A stretch of 64,000 nucleotides of DNA from Halomonas chromatireducens (GTDB lineage: Bacteria; Pseudomonadota; Gammaproteobacteria; Pseudomonadales; Halomonadaceae): positions 805,186 to 869,185 of the forward strand of contig NZ_CP014226.1 of assembly GCF_001545155.1 (NCBI RefSeq), read 5' to 3'. A program made the position numbers and the translations under genes. This document shows positions 37,789 to 46,289 of this stretch, piece by piece. The notes beneath the pieces are model-generated. The model saw only the letters and a program-made list of their open reading frames with translations. It searched no databases and was not told the DNA's origin. Position 1 is the first letter of the stretch. The number at the start of each line of letters is the position of its first letter.

Positions 37789-38424
37789 CTAGAGGTCGAC
37801 TTTGTCCTTGAACTCGCAGAGATCCTCGATGACACAGCTGCCGCAGCGCGGCTTCCGCGCCACGCATGTGTAGCGTCCGTGCAGGATCAACCAATGGTGG
37901 GCGTCCTGCAGAAATTCCCGGGGGACATGACGCAGTAGCTTCTTTTCCACCTCTACCACATCCTTGCCCTTGGCAAGGCCGGTGCGATTCGACACCCTGA
38001 AGATGTGCGTGTCTACGGCAATGGTAGGTTCGCCAAAGGCGGTATTGAGGATCACGTTCGCGGTCTTGCGGCCGACGCCGGGCAGCGCTTCCAGGTCGGC
38101 ACGGGTTTTCGGGACTTTGCAGCCATGCTGTTCGACCAGTATGCGGCAGGTCTTCATCAGGTTCTCGGCCTTGGTGTTATACAGGCCAATCGTCCTGATG
38201 TGCTCCTTAAGCCCATCGATACCGAGATCGAGTATCGCCTGCGGCGTATTGGCCACCGGGAACAGCCTGGCGGTGGCCTTGTTCACACCGACGTCCGTAG
38301 CCTGGGCAGAGAGCAGCACCGCCGTGAGTAGCTCGAAAGGGGTCGACCAGTGCAACTCCGTGGTGGGCTCCGGGTTGTGCTCGCGTAATCGTGTGAAGAT
38401 CTCTAAGCGTTTCTGGGCATTCAT
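37789..38424 (-). CDS. nth: Endonuclease III
   Basis: 211-residue DNA glycosylase/AP lyase for oxidised pyrimidines. It has the helix-hairpin-helix L-P-G-V-G-R-K-T-A-N with the catalytic Lys, the Asp in V-D-T-H-I-F-R-V, and the iron-sulfur ligands C-x6-C-x2-C-x5-C at the end (C-V-A-R-K-P-R-C-G-S-C...C). It follows rsxB by 20 bases, the conserved rnf-nth association, though the rest of the rnf operon is missing here. Confidence 0.95.
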   Translation of the reverse strand: MNAQKRLEIFTRLREHNPEPTTELHWSTPFELLTAVLLSAQATDVGVNKATARLFPVANTPQAILDLGIDGLKEHIRTIGLYNTKAENLMKTCRILVEQHGCKVPKTRADLEALPGVGRKTANVILNTAFGEPTIAVDTHIFRVSNRTGLAKGKDVVEVEKKLLRHVPREFLQDAHHWLILHGRYTCVARKPRCGSCVIEDLCEFKDKVDL

Positions 38425-38444
38425 CTCGGACGATTCTCAGGTGG

Positions 38445-39227
38445 TCAGCGTGCGGGCGTGTTGTCCAGGGAAGTGCGGGCATCGTCGAGCAGTCTGGTTG
38501 CCTGTGCTACTCGATCCTGGGCCATCGCGATTGCCTCGGCAGTGTCCTGGCGCTCTGCATGGGCCAACTGCTGCCTGGCGCGGCGCAGGGCCTGTTCGGC
38601 AGCATTGACGGCCATCTGGCGTTGACGTCGCTCGGGCCGATTGTCCGCACTGCTACGGCTGGTGCGAGAGGTTTGGCGGATCAGGCGGCGCTGGCGTTCC
38701 AGGCGCTTCTCACGTGCCTGCCTTGTCAGGCGCCGATTGCGCGCCTCGAAGCGCCGTCGCCCCTTGCGAGCCCGGGAATCCAGATAGCCTTGCCTGTCCG
38801 CTTCGCTGTCGGCGGCAAGCCAGTCGGGATGGGGTAGCAGATCGATGCAGTCGACCGGGCATGGCGCGACGCACAGTTCGCAGCCGGTACACTCTGCGGC
38901 GAGGACCGTATGCATGCGCTTGGCTGCGCCGAGGATGGCGTCTACCGGGCAGGCCTGGATGCACTTGGTGCAGCCGATGCACTCCGCCTCGCGGATCCAG
39001 GCGACCAGGGGGGGCTGGGCCGGTTGGTCGAGGGGCAGCGGGGGGCGGCCTGTCAACTGGGCAAGCTGCGTCACGGTTTGCTGGCCCCCGGGAGGGCAGA
39101 GGTTGATCGCCTCGCCGTCAGCAATTGCCTCGGCGTAGGGTCGACAGCCCGGATGGCCACACTTGCCGCACTGCGTCTGCGGCAACAGGGCGTCGATGGC
39201 ATCAATCAGCGTTGAGTCGCCCCTCAC
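38445..39227 (-). CDS. rsxB: Rnf/Rsx electron transport subunit B
   Basis: 260-residue ferredoxin-like protein. An N-terminal C-G-K-C-G...C-R-P-Y-A-E-A cluster with a later C-P-P-G-G is typical of RnfB. Two 4Fe-4S motifs follow: C-I-G-C-T-K-C...C-P and C-T-G-C-E-L-C...C-P. It lacks the N-terminal membrane helix of the complete Rnf complex and has a ~110-residue basic, helical C-terminal tail (Arg/Gln/Ala-rich). No rsxA, C, D, G or E is present. This is the solitary RnfB type found beside metG and nth, as in Pseudomonas. Confidence 0.88.
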   Translation of the reverse strand: MRGDSTLIDAIDALLPQTQCGKCGHPGCRPYAEAIADGEAINLCPPGGQQTVTQLAQLTGRPPLPLDQPAQPPLVAWIREAECIGCTKCIQACPVDAILGAAKRMHTVLAAECTGCELCVAPCPVDCIDLLPHPDWLAADSEADRQGYLDSRARKGRRRFEARNRRLTRQAREKRLERQRRLIRQTSRTSRSSADNRPERRQRQMAVNAAEQALRRARQQLAHAERQDTAEAIAMAQDRVAQATRLLDDARTSLDNTPAR

Positions 39228-39342
39228 TTTTTCTCCTGATGACTACGGTGAATCGAGGGGGCCTATTATATGCCCCAGGGCACCTGGGGCATACCGCCTG
39301 GAATCAACCCGTTCTTACAGGAAGTTGCATGGGCGATTGGGG

Positions 39343-40932
39343 CTAGTGTTCGATGCTGCTGGTCTGATCCTGAGCCTGGTAAGCCGCTACTCGGTTCCGC
39401 CCGCCGGCCTTGGCCTGGTACATGGCTTGGTCGGCGGCGCGCATGATATCGCTTGGCGTCGACAGGTTGTCCTGCCTGGCGGCAACCCCGATGCTGACTG
39501 TCACGTAGGGGCTGGTTGGGGAGTACTCATGGGGCAGCGCCAGTGAATTGATTGCCTCCAGCAGCTCGTGGGCATGGTCCAGTGCTTCATTCAGTGAGGT
39601 GCCGGGCATCAGGATGCTGAACTCCTCGCCTCCGGTGCGGGCGGCCAGAAACCGGTGAGAGGCCAAGTGGCCTTGCATGAATTCAGCGAGGGTGGACAGG
39701 CAATCATCGCCGGCAAGGTGGCCATAGTGATCGTTGTAAAGCTTGAAATGGTCGATATCGATCATCAAGGTGGCTACCTGCGTGCCATGGGTCTGCGCCT
39801 GATGCATGGTCTGTTTGAGTTGTTCATCGAACAGACGGCGGTTGGCAAGTCCGGTCAGCGAATCATGTTGAGACAATTCGAGCAGGAGGGTGGATTGCTG
39901 GTACTGATGGTCGAGCAGGTGGCGAAATTCCTGGGCCAGGGTGCCGATCTCGTCGTGCCGATTCAACAACGAGGCTGGCATGGGAGAAGGTGTCGTATCG
40001 AGATGCAGGCGCTGCGTATAGCGTGAGAATTGGCGAAGCGGGGCCAGTACGATGCTCTCGAGCAGCCACAGCACCACCAGCACTGTCAGGACCAGTACCC
40101 CGCTGGTCCAGTAGAGCGCAAAGCGAAAGGTCTCCAGGCTGGCCTGGTAACGCTGGCGCGGGAGAGTCGCATCGATGCGAACCAACCGGTCGTCGGGCAT
40201 GGCGTCGACCGCTCGGCTTGCCGCCATGTGAGTCGCTGAAACCCGTTCCAGGCTTTCGTGGACTGCCTCGTTCTCCGCTGCGATGCTGGTCAGGTGCAGA
40301 TCGATGCCGGTTGTGTCGCGGAGCTGTTCAAGCCAGGGCGCCGAAAGGGGGCGCACCATCATCAGCCAGCCGGCCGAGGGAGACGTTTCCCGGCTCTGGT
40401 AGATGCCCGACATGGCCGCCATGGCGAGCTCTGGCTGGGCGAGTAGCCAGGTTTGTGACGCTTCGTTTTCGCTGTCGAGTCTGGCTTGCAGGTAGTTGAT
40501 ATAGGTAGTGGCCCAGTCGCAGGGGGGGGCCGTGTCGGGGCAGGACGTGAACTCGCCATCCTCGTCATAGCCTGCTACCCAGCTGGGCTGGTTGCGGACA
40601 TCGAGAAAGATCATCATCTTGAGATCGAGGGTTTCCAGGGTACTTTCATAGATGTTGGAGTCGGTATACTCCGGGCGCTGACCCTGGATGAAGTCGTAGG
40701 TATCGTCCCACCATGCCCAGTCCTCCACCAGGCGCCGCATATGGTTAAGTTCGCTGCCCAGGGTACGCTCGACCCGATCCAGTTCGCCGCTGGCATACTT
40801 CTCCTCGTCCTCCAGTAGAATCGGCATGATCTGGTAGCGGGCCACCAGTATCAGCGCCAGCAGCGCGAAGCACAGCACGCCGCCGAGAGCGAGGAAAAAG
40901 CGGTGGCGGAGTGACGAGAAGGGTGGGGTCAT
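39343..40932 (-). CDS. Membrane diguanylate cyclase with CHASE4-like sensor
   Basis: 529 residues. A membrane helix (about 10-32) is followed by an extracytoplasmic sensor ending near 255 with the CHASE4-type D-W-A-W-W-D-D-T-Y. Then come a second helix (about 262-285), a HAMP-like linker (P-L-R-Q-F-S-R-Y) and a C-terminal GGDEF domain with active-site G-G-E-E-F and L-T-G-L-A-N-R-R. It makes cyclic di-GMP in response to an outside signal. No RxxD inhibitory site is obvious. It is monocistronic between the rsxB region and the metG fragment. Confidence 0.88.
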   Translation of the reverse strand: MTPPFSSLRHRFFLALGGVLCFALLALILVARYQIMPILLEDEEKYASGELDRVERTLGSELNHMRRLVEDWAWWDDTYDFIQGQRPEYTDSNIYESTLETLDLKMMIFLDVRNQPSWVAGYDEDGEFTSCPDTAPPCDWATTYINYLQARLDSENEASQTWLLAQPELAMAAMSGIYQSRETSPSAGWLMMVRPLSAPWLEQLRDTTGIDLHLTSIAAENEAVHESLERVSATHMAASRAVDAMPDDRLVRIDATLPRQRYQASLETFRFALYWTSGVLVLTVLVVLWLLESIVLAPLRQFSRYTQRLHLDTTPSPMPASLLNRHDEIGTLAQEFRHLLDHQYQQSTLLLELSQHDSLTGLANRRLFDEQLKQTMHQAQTHGTQVATLMIDIDHFKLYNDHYGHLAGDDCLSTLAEFMQGHLASHRFLAARTGGEEFSILMPGTSLNEALDHAHELLEAINSLALPHEYSPTSPYVTVSIGVAARQDNLSTPSDIMRAADQAMYQAKAGGRNRVAAYQAQDQTSSIEH

Positions 40933-41026
40933 GGCACACGCCTGAGGCTCAATTGTTGTTCGAGATGTTTGTTAGCAGTTATATCGGCCGCTAACGGTCG
41001 AACTTGAATAAGGCGAGGCAGGCGAA

Positions 41027-41051
41027 CGATGCGCGGCAGGGCCGCGCATCG
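41027..41051 (-). terminator. Hairpin after the metG fragment
   Basis: Perfect 11-base stem CGATGCGCGGC (41027-41037) / GCCGCGCATCG (41041-41051) with a three-base loop, ten bases beyond the metG stop on the minus strand. The T tract is weak. Confidence 0.55.
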
Positions 41052-41060
41052 AGCGGGTGG

Positions 41061-41996
41061 TTATTTCACGCGCTGGCCGGGTTCGGCACCTGAATCCGGC
41101 GACAGCAAGTAGATGCCGTCGTCGTTGCCCGCAGCGAGGACCATGCCCTCCGAGATGCCGAAGCGCATCTTGCGCGGGGCCAGGTTGGCGACCATGACCG
41201 TCAGTCTGCCCTCCAGTGCCTCCGGGGCGTAGGCTGCACGTATGCCGGCAAACACGGTGCGGCTCTCGCCGCCCAGGTCCAGGGTCAATTGCAGGAGCTT
41301 GTCGGCTCCCTCGACATACTCGGCCTTGGCGATACGGGCAATGCGGAGATCCACCTTGGCAAAGTCGTCGAAAGTGATCTCAGGGGCGATGGGATCATCG
41401 GTCAGCGGCCCCTTGGGGGCATTCTTGAGCTTCTGTTCTTCCACCAGATCCTCCTTCGAGGCCTCGATCATGGCATCGATACGATCACGTTCCACGCGGG
41501 TCATCAACGGCTTGAACTTGGCAATTTCGTGGCCCAGAAGCACGTCGTGACGGCTATGCCAGTCGAGCGTGTCGAGTTGCAGGAACTGCCTTGCCTCTTC
41601 AGCCATGGCCGGTACCACCGGCGCCAGGTAGACCATCAACTGGCGAAACAGGTTGAGGCCCACCGAGCAGATATCGAGTACTTCCTGCTCGCGATCCTCC
41701 TGCTTGGCCAGTACCCACGGCTCCTTCTCGGCGATGTAGGTATTGGCCTCGTCGGCCAAATCCATCACCTTGCGGATTGCCCGGCCGAATTCCCGGGCCT
41801 CGAAATCGTCGGCGATACCGTCACCGGCGGCGATGAAGCGTGCCACGAGTTCAGGCTCAGCGCAGTGAGCTGACAGCGCTCCCCCCCCCAGTTTCTTGAC
41901 GAAGCCGGCGCAGCGGCTGGCGATATTGGGCGATTCTGCCACGGCGGTCAGCGGCAACATCAGCACGGTAGCGGCAAGCAAGGAACGAAAGGGCAT
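41061..41996 (-). pseudogene. metG: Methionyl-tRNA synthetase C-terminal part fused to a foreign signal peptide
   Basis: From [12 protein letters not shown] (codon 24, about 41927) the frame matches the C-terminal ~288 residues of MetG: the anticodon-binding helices ([16 protein letters not shown]) and the EMAP/Trbp111-like tRNA-binding domain (V-D-L-R-I-A-R-I...[10 protein letters not shown]). The first 23 codons instead encode a Sec signal peptide (M-P-F-R-S-L-L-A-A...A-V-A-E-S). The Rossmann catalytic domain with HIGH and KMSKS is absent. The fused frame is open, but it cannot be a synthetase. Confidence 0.82.
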
Positions 41997-42112
41997 GAAG
42001 ACTCTCCAGTGGTTTAGTGAAGGGCGGAAGAAGACAGGCCGCCGGTAATATCTGATACGTGATACAGCTTACCCTAGACAAGGAGCCGGTGGGAAAGCCC
42101 AGCACGGCCCTA

Positions 42113-43762
42113 TCACGTACCATGGGTACAGGAGACTTGGCCCACCTGCAGCTCCGCCACCGGCTGCGGCCTGCCGAAGAGATAGCCCTGGAAGGCTTCG
42201 CAACCGTTTGCCAGAAGCCACTGGTGCTGCGCCTCGGTCTCTACCCCTTCTGCGGTCACGTCAAGCCCAAGGCTAGCCGCCAGGGTGATGGTGGCCTGGA
42301 CAATCGCGGCATCCACCGGGTCGTCAAGCACGCCGTTGACGAAAGCCTGGTCGATCTTCAATTCATCCAGTGGCAACCGCTTGAGATAGTTCAGCGAAGA
42401 GTAACCCGTCCCGAAGTCATCCAGGGCAAAGCGGATGCCGATCTGATTGAGCCGCAGCATGATTTCGCGTACCCGCTGGTGATCATCCATCAGCAGGCTC
42501 TCGGTCACCTCCAGCGTCAGTCGACAAGGATTGGCAGCCGTTTCTTTCAGTATTTGCTGGACTCTCACCACGAAATCCGGCTGATGGAATTGCACGGAGC
42601 TGACGTTGACGGCAATGCTCAAACTCTCCCGCTCCGGCTCCTGTGCCCAAACGACAAGCTGCCGGCAGGCGGTTTCGAGGACCCAGTACCCGATCGGTAG
42701 AATCATTCGGTTCTTTTCCGCCAAGGGAATGAACATGCCGGGCGATACCATGCCACGCTGCGGATGCTCCCAGCGAATCAACGCCTCGACCCCGGTGACG
42801 CGTGAAAGGGAGTCCACCTGCACCTGGTAGTGAAGGCGAAACTCATCCCGAGCGAGGGCCAGGTGCAGATCGGCTTCCAACTGGACACGTGCCATCACCG
42901 TGGCCTGCATGGCGGAATTGAAGAAGCGCAGGGTATTGCCTCCCGCCCCCTTGGCCTGCTGCAGCGCCATGTCGGCCTGCTGCATGGCGCTCTCCACGCT
43001 GGTCTCGCCGTCGGCGAACAGCGTGACGCCGATGCTGCCGGTAATCGGCAGGGTCAGCGCCTGCTCCTGATCCTGCTGGGCTTCCAGAATGCGGGCCAAC
43101 AGCTTTTCCGCCACAAGCTCGGCAGCATGAGCCGCCTGTTCCTGATCGGGAGCCAGGTCGTGAATCAGCAGAACGAACTCATCGCCTCCCAGCCGCGCCA
43201 GGGTGTCGCTCTCTCGTACCGCACGCGAAAGGTGATCGGCAACGTGGCGCAGGAGATGATCGCCCTGAGAGAGCCCCTGAGTGTCATTGACCAGTTTGAA
43301 ATTATCCAGGTCAATGAACATCAGCGCCGCATAGCGATCCGTGCGCCGGGACCCCTTGACCACCCTTTCCAGACGATCGAGCATCAGGCGCCGATTGGGC
43401 AGGCCGGTCAGCGGATCATAGAAGGTCAGGCGATAGTTGCTTTCCTGGATCGCATGGCACTCGGTGATATCGGTGGCTACACCACACGGCAAATAATCCC
43501 TGCCATCTGAATCGTTGGCCAGTTTCACCTTGTCGGCCGGCGAGTGAGCGGCCCTTCGGGAACCCACGCGGCGGCCCCACCAGGCGCCGCACGCTGCCGC
43601 CAACGCCAGACCTACAAGGGCGACGATGGCAAGCACCGCCCAACTGGAGGCAGGCACCAACGCTGCCCCCTCCACGCTGCCAGCCGCTGTCGACGACAGC
43701 CCAGCCAGCATCCCTGCGAGCGCGTACCGTCGAATGATCGACAGCAAGCCAGTCAATGACAT
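42113..43762 (-). CDS. GGDEF-EAL cyclic-di-GMP protein
   Basis: 549 residues. An N-terminal hydrophobic start and a membrane helix (about 42-60) are followed by a PAS-like stub. Next is a GGDEF domain (L-T-G-L-P-N-R-R, L-G-G-D-E-F) and an EAL domain (V-E-A-L-I-R-W, then D-D-F-G-T-G-Y-S-S-L and E-G-V-E-T). Both active-site motifs look intact, so it could be bifunctional or mainly a phosphodiesterase. It sits upstream of the metG fragment and diverges from umuDC. Confidence 0.87.
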   Translation of the reverse strand: MSLTGLLSIIRRYALAGMLAGLSSTAAGSVEGAALVPASSWAVLAIVALVGLALAAACGAWWGRRVGSRRAAHSPADKVKLANDSDGRDYLPCGVATDITECHAIQESNYRLTFYDPLTGLPNRRLMLDRLERVVKGSRRTDRYAALMFIDLDNFKLVNDTQGLSQGDHLLRHVADHLSRAVRESDTLARLGGDEFVLLIHDLAPDQEQAAHAAELVAEKLLARILEAQQDQEQALTLPITGSIGVTLFADGETSVESAMQQADMALQQAKGAGGNTLRFFNSAMQATVMARVQLEADLHLALARDEFRLHYQVQVDSLSRVTGVEALIRWEHPQRGMVSPGMFIPLAEKNRMILPIGYWVLETACRQLVVWAQEPERESLSIAVNVSSVQFHQPDFVVRVQQILKETAANPCRLTLEVTESLLMDDHQRVREIMLRLNQIGIRFALDDFGTGYSSLNYLKRLPLDELKIDQAFVNGVLDDPVDAAIVQATITLAASLGLDVTAEGVETEAQHQWLLANGCEAFQGYLFGRPQPVAELQVGQVSCTHGT

Positions 43763-43904
43763 TACGTCACCATTTTAAGTTTATAACACTATGTATAGCA
43801 GAAAAATCTGAAATGACCGACAGATAACCGACTGATGCCATGTACGAAGCGGCACCAACGTCCATTAGTCATCACCTGTTGCCTGTGACCGTGCCCACCG
43901 AGGA

Positions 43905-43924
43905 TACTGTATGTAATGACAGCA
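43905..43924. promoter_or_regulatory. LexA box (SOS operator) of umuDC
   Basis: TA-CTGT-ATGTAATG-ACAG-CA has the exact CTGT-N8-ACAG core, 17 bases before the umuD start. It predicts DNA-damage induction of umuDC through LexA. Confidence 0.88.
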
Positions 43925-43940
43925 TTCGCGAGACCACCTC

Positions 43941-44381
43941 ATGCCACACGATACGATCCTTTCCGCACACCCTGCACCACCCTCCCTTGCGCTGCCCTAC
44001 CCGCTTGCCCTGGGCCGCGCCGGCCTCGCCGGTTTTCCCAGCCCGGCCCAGGACTACGAGGGCCGTACCCTCGACCTCAACGAGCGCCTGGTGAAGCGCC
44101 CTTCGGCCACGTTCTACATGAACGTCACTGGTGACAGCATGATGCGACTTGGCATCCATGAAGGTGACCTGCTCTTGGTCGATCGCTCCATTGAGCCCCG
44201 CCCTGGCCATATCCTGGTCGCCATGGTCGACGGCGAGATCACCGTGAAGCGGTACGAGCGGCTCGGTAACCAGCCATACCTCTGCTCGGGCAACACCCGC
44301 TATGCTCCGATTCCCCTGGAGGACCTCGACTGCCAGGTTTGGGGGGTAGTGCGCGCCGTCATTCACGAGTATCCGGTATGA
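43941..44381 (+). CDS. umuD: SOS mutagenesis protein UmuD
   Basis: 146-residue LexA-like S24 peptidase. RecA-stimulated self-cleavage gives UmuD', which joins UmuC as DNA polymerase V. The cleavage site lies in L-A-G-F-P-S-P-A-Q-D-Y (Ala-Gly in place of E. coli Cys-Gly). The nucleophile Ser is in N-V-T-G-D-S-M, and the Lys is in D-G-E-I-T-V-K-R-Y. It is preceded by a LexA box and overlaps umuC by four bases. Confidence 0.92.
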   Translation: MPHDTILSAHPAPPSLALPYPLALGRAGLAGFPSPAQDYEGRTLDLNERLVKRPSATFYMNVTGDSMMRLGIHEGDLLLVDRSIEPRPGHILVAMVDGEITVKRYERLGNQPYLCSGNTRYAPIPLEDLDCQVWGVVRAVIHEYPV

Positions 44382-45664
44382 GCTTGATCGGCCTGGTGGA
44401 CTGCAACAGCTTCTACGTCAGCTGCGAGCGCGTGTTTCAGCCGCGGCTGGATGGCCAGGCCGTCGGCGTACTCTCCAACAACGACGGCTGCCTCATCGCC
44501 CGCTCCAACGAGATCAAGGCTCTCGGCATCGAGATGGGCACGCCGGCGTTCGAGATCCAGCACCTGGTGCGCCAGGGCCGCATTCACCTGCTCTCGTCAA
44601 ACTACGAACTTTATGGCGACATGTCCGCGCGGGTACAGGACGTGCTCGAGGAGTACTCTGCCGGCGTCGAGCCCTACTCGATTGATGAAATGTTCGTGAG
44701 ATTCGATGGCTTTGCCAACGATCAGCTCCTCGAGCACGCCCGACAGCTCCATCGCAAGGTGCGCCAGTACACCGGCATTCCCGTCTGCGTCGGCGTGGCC
44801 CCTACCCGCACCCTCGCCAAACTCGCAAACAGAGCAGCCAAGAAGATACCGGCCTATCGCGGCGTATGCGCAATACGGCCCGATAACCGAGAAACCCAGG
44901 CGCTGCTGAAGAAGACCGAACTGAGTGACGTTTGGGGCGTGGGGCGGCGGCTCGTCGGGCGCCTTTCCCTCATTGGCATAAAGAGCGCCTGGGATCTCGC
45001 CCAGGCCGACCCCAAGCGCATCCGCCGGCAGTTCAGCGTCACCCTCGAACGCACCGCCCTGGAGCTGCGCGGCATACCCTGTATCGAGCTGAACGATTTC
45101 CATGAGCCCCGCCAACGCATCATGACCAGCCGCAGCTTTGGCAAGCTGACCAACGATTTCAGCGAGATCCGCGAGGCGATTCGTCAGCACGGCCAGCGCG
45201 GCGCCGAGAAGCTACGCCGCCAGAATAGCCTCGCCCGTGCCGTCCTGGTGTTCCTCAAGACCAATCCGTTTCGCAACGACCTGCCCCAGTACTCGCCCAG
45301 CCTGGCCGTCGAACTGTACCGCCCCACCGACGACAGCCGCGAGATCCTGCACGCCGCCGGCCAAGCCCTCCAACGAATCTACCGCCAGGGTTACCGGTAC
45401 CAGAAAGGCGGCGTGATGCTGCTCGACCTCATCGACGCCAATCGACAGCAGCTCTCGCTGCTCGACACGCCCCAGAGCGACGCCGACAGGAACCGCAGCC
45501 AGAAGCTGATGAGCATCATGGATGAACTGAACAGCAGAATGGGGCGCGGCACCGTGAAGCTCGGCACGCCCAGCCCCGGCGCAGCCTGGCACCTGCGCTG
45601 CGATAACCTCACCCAGCGCTATTCGACGCGCTGGGAAGAGCTTCCCGCGGCAAGAGCCACATAA
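44378..45664 (+). CDS. umuC: DNA polymerase V subunit UmuC
   Basis: 428-residue Y-family translesion polymerase. It has the palm start L-V-D-C-N-S-F-Y-V-S-C-E-R-V-F, N-N-D-G-C-L-I-A-R-S, Y-S-I-D-E-M-F for the catalytic carboxylates, the helix-hairpin-helix region D-V-W-G-V-G-R-R-L and the little-finger domain. It is coupled to umuD (ATGA) and is the intact copy. Two relics of a related umuC lie downstream at 45.8 and 48.2 kb. Confidence 0.93.
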   Translation: MSLIGLVDCNSFYVSCERVFQPRLDGQAVGVLSNNDGCLIARSNEIKALGIEMGTPAFEIQHLVRQGRIHLLSSNYELYGDMSARVQDVLEEYSAGVEPYSIDEMFVRFDGFANDQLLEHARQLHRKVRQYTGIPVCVGVAPTRTLAKLANRAAKKIPAYRGVCAIRPDNRETQALLKKTELSDVWGVGRRLVGRLSLIGIKSAWDLAQADPKRIRRQFSVTLERTALELRGIPCIELNDFHEPRQRIMTSRSFGKLTNDFSEIREAIRQHGQRGAEKLRRQNSLARAVLVFLKTNPFRNDLPQYSPSLAVELYRPTDDSREILHAAGQALQRIYRQGYRYQKGGVMLLDLIDANRQQLSLLDTPQSDADRNRSQKLMSIMDELNSRMGRGTVKLGTPSPGAAWHLRCDNLTQRYSTRWEELPAARAT

Positions 45665-45669
45665 CAAGA

Positions 45670-45691
45670 AGCCCGGCCGTGAGGCCAGGCT
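45670..45691 (+). terminator. Stem-loop after umuC
   Basis: AGCC-c-GGCC-GTGA-GGCC-a-GGCT forms a symmetric stem eight bases after the umuC stop, followed by AAATCTT. Confidence 0.55.
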
Positions 45692-45759
45692 AAATCTTCG
45701 CTTCCTTTCCACTACACACAACCACCCAGCAAAACCACCCCGAGAACGATGCACAGCAG

Positions 45760-45955
45760 CAGCCGAGTTTCCAACACCGGGGTGTGCATACTGAAGATCG
45801 ACAGTAAGGAAACCCGCACTATGCTGCGGCGCTTCGAACTGGGTGACGTTTGGGGCGTGGGCAACCGACTCGCCGAGCGTCTTGCCGTCATCGGCATCAA
45901 GAGCGTCCGCGACCTCGCCCAGGCCGACCCGAAGCGAATCCGCTGGCAATGCGCT
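45760..45955 (+). pseudogene. Relic of a second umuC, internal segment
   Basis: The frame G-V-C-I-L-K-I-D-S-K-E-T-R-T-M-L-R-R-F-E-L-G-D-V-W-G-V-G aligns with UmuC residues 162-218 of the neighbouring gene, with many silent and conservative differences, and ends at R-I-R-W-Q. It has no start and no downstream half here. The rest of 45692-46289 holds this relic and the next one and no intact gene. Confidence 0.8.
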
Positions 45956-45956
45956 G

Positions 45957-46177
45957 GCGAAAACGGCCGCCGAAACCGGCGTTGGGATAGCGGCGATAGT
46001 AATCGTGAAAGGCGTCGACGAAGTTGCCAACATCGAGCAGCACCTCGGCTACCGCGACGCTCAGCCGGTGTCGTCGGTGAAGGTACTGCTCGGCGCAAAC
46101 AGTTCGAAGTCGCGTGTCTTTGTGCCGGCCCCTTCGTGAATTGAGCCGATGACGTCGCCAGCAATGGCCCCCAGCAT
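45957..46177 (-). pseudogene. ADP-ribosylglycohydrolase relic, truncated and frameshifted
   Basis: From ATG 46177 the minus strand encodes M-L-G-A-I-A-G-D-V-I-G-S...F-T-D-D-T, the start of ADP-ribosylglycohydrolase (DraG-type) proteins with their metal-binding T-D-D-T. A stop follows at once, but the reading continues in another frame as L-S-V-A-V-A-E-V-L-L...F-V-D-A-F-H-D-Y-Y-R-R-Y-P-N-A-G-F-G-G. Similarity ends where the umuC relic begins. The gene has both a frameshift and a lost 3' end. Confidence 0.78.
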
Positions 46178-46289
46178 AAGCCGCCTCCATTTATTCGGCG
46201 CTTCCCTTCAGCATAGAAGACGCACGCGAACGGGGTGGACGGTCATGCTGGATTCAGGGCTGGCTATAGGCTGAAGGCTGTCTACTCGC

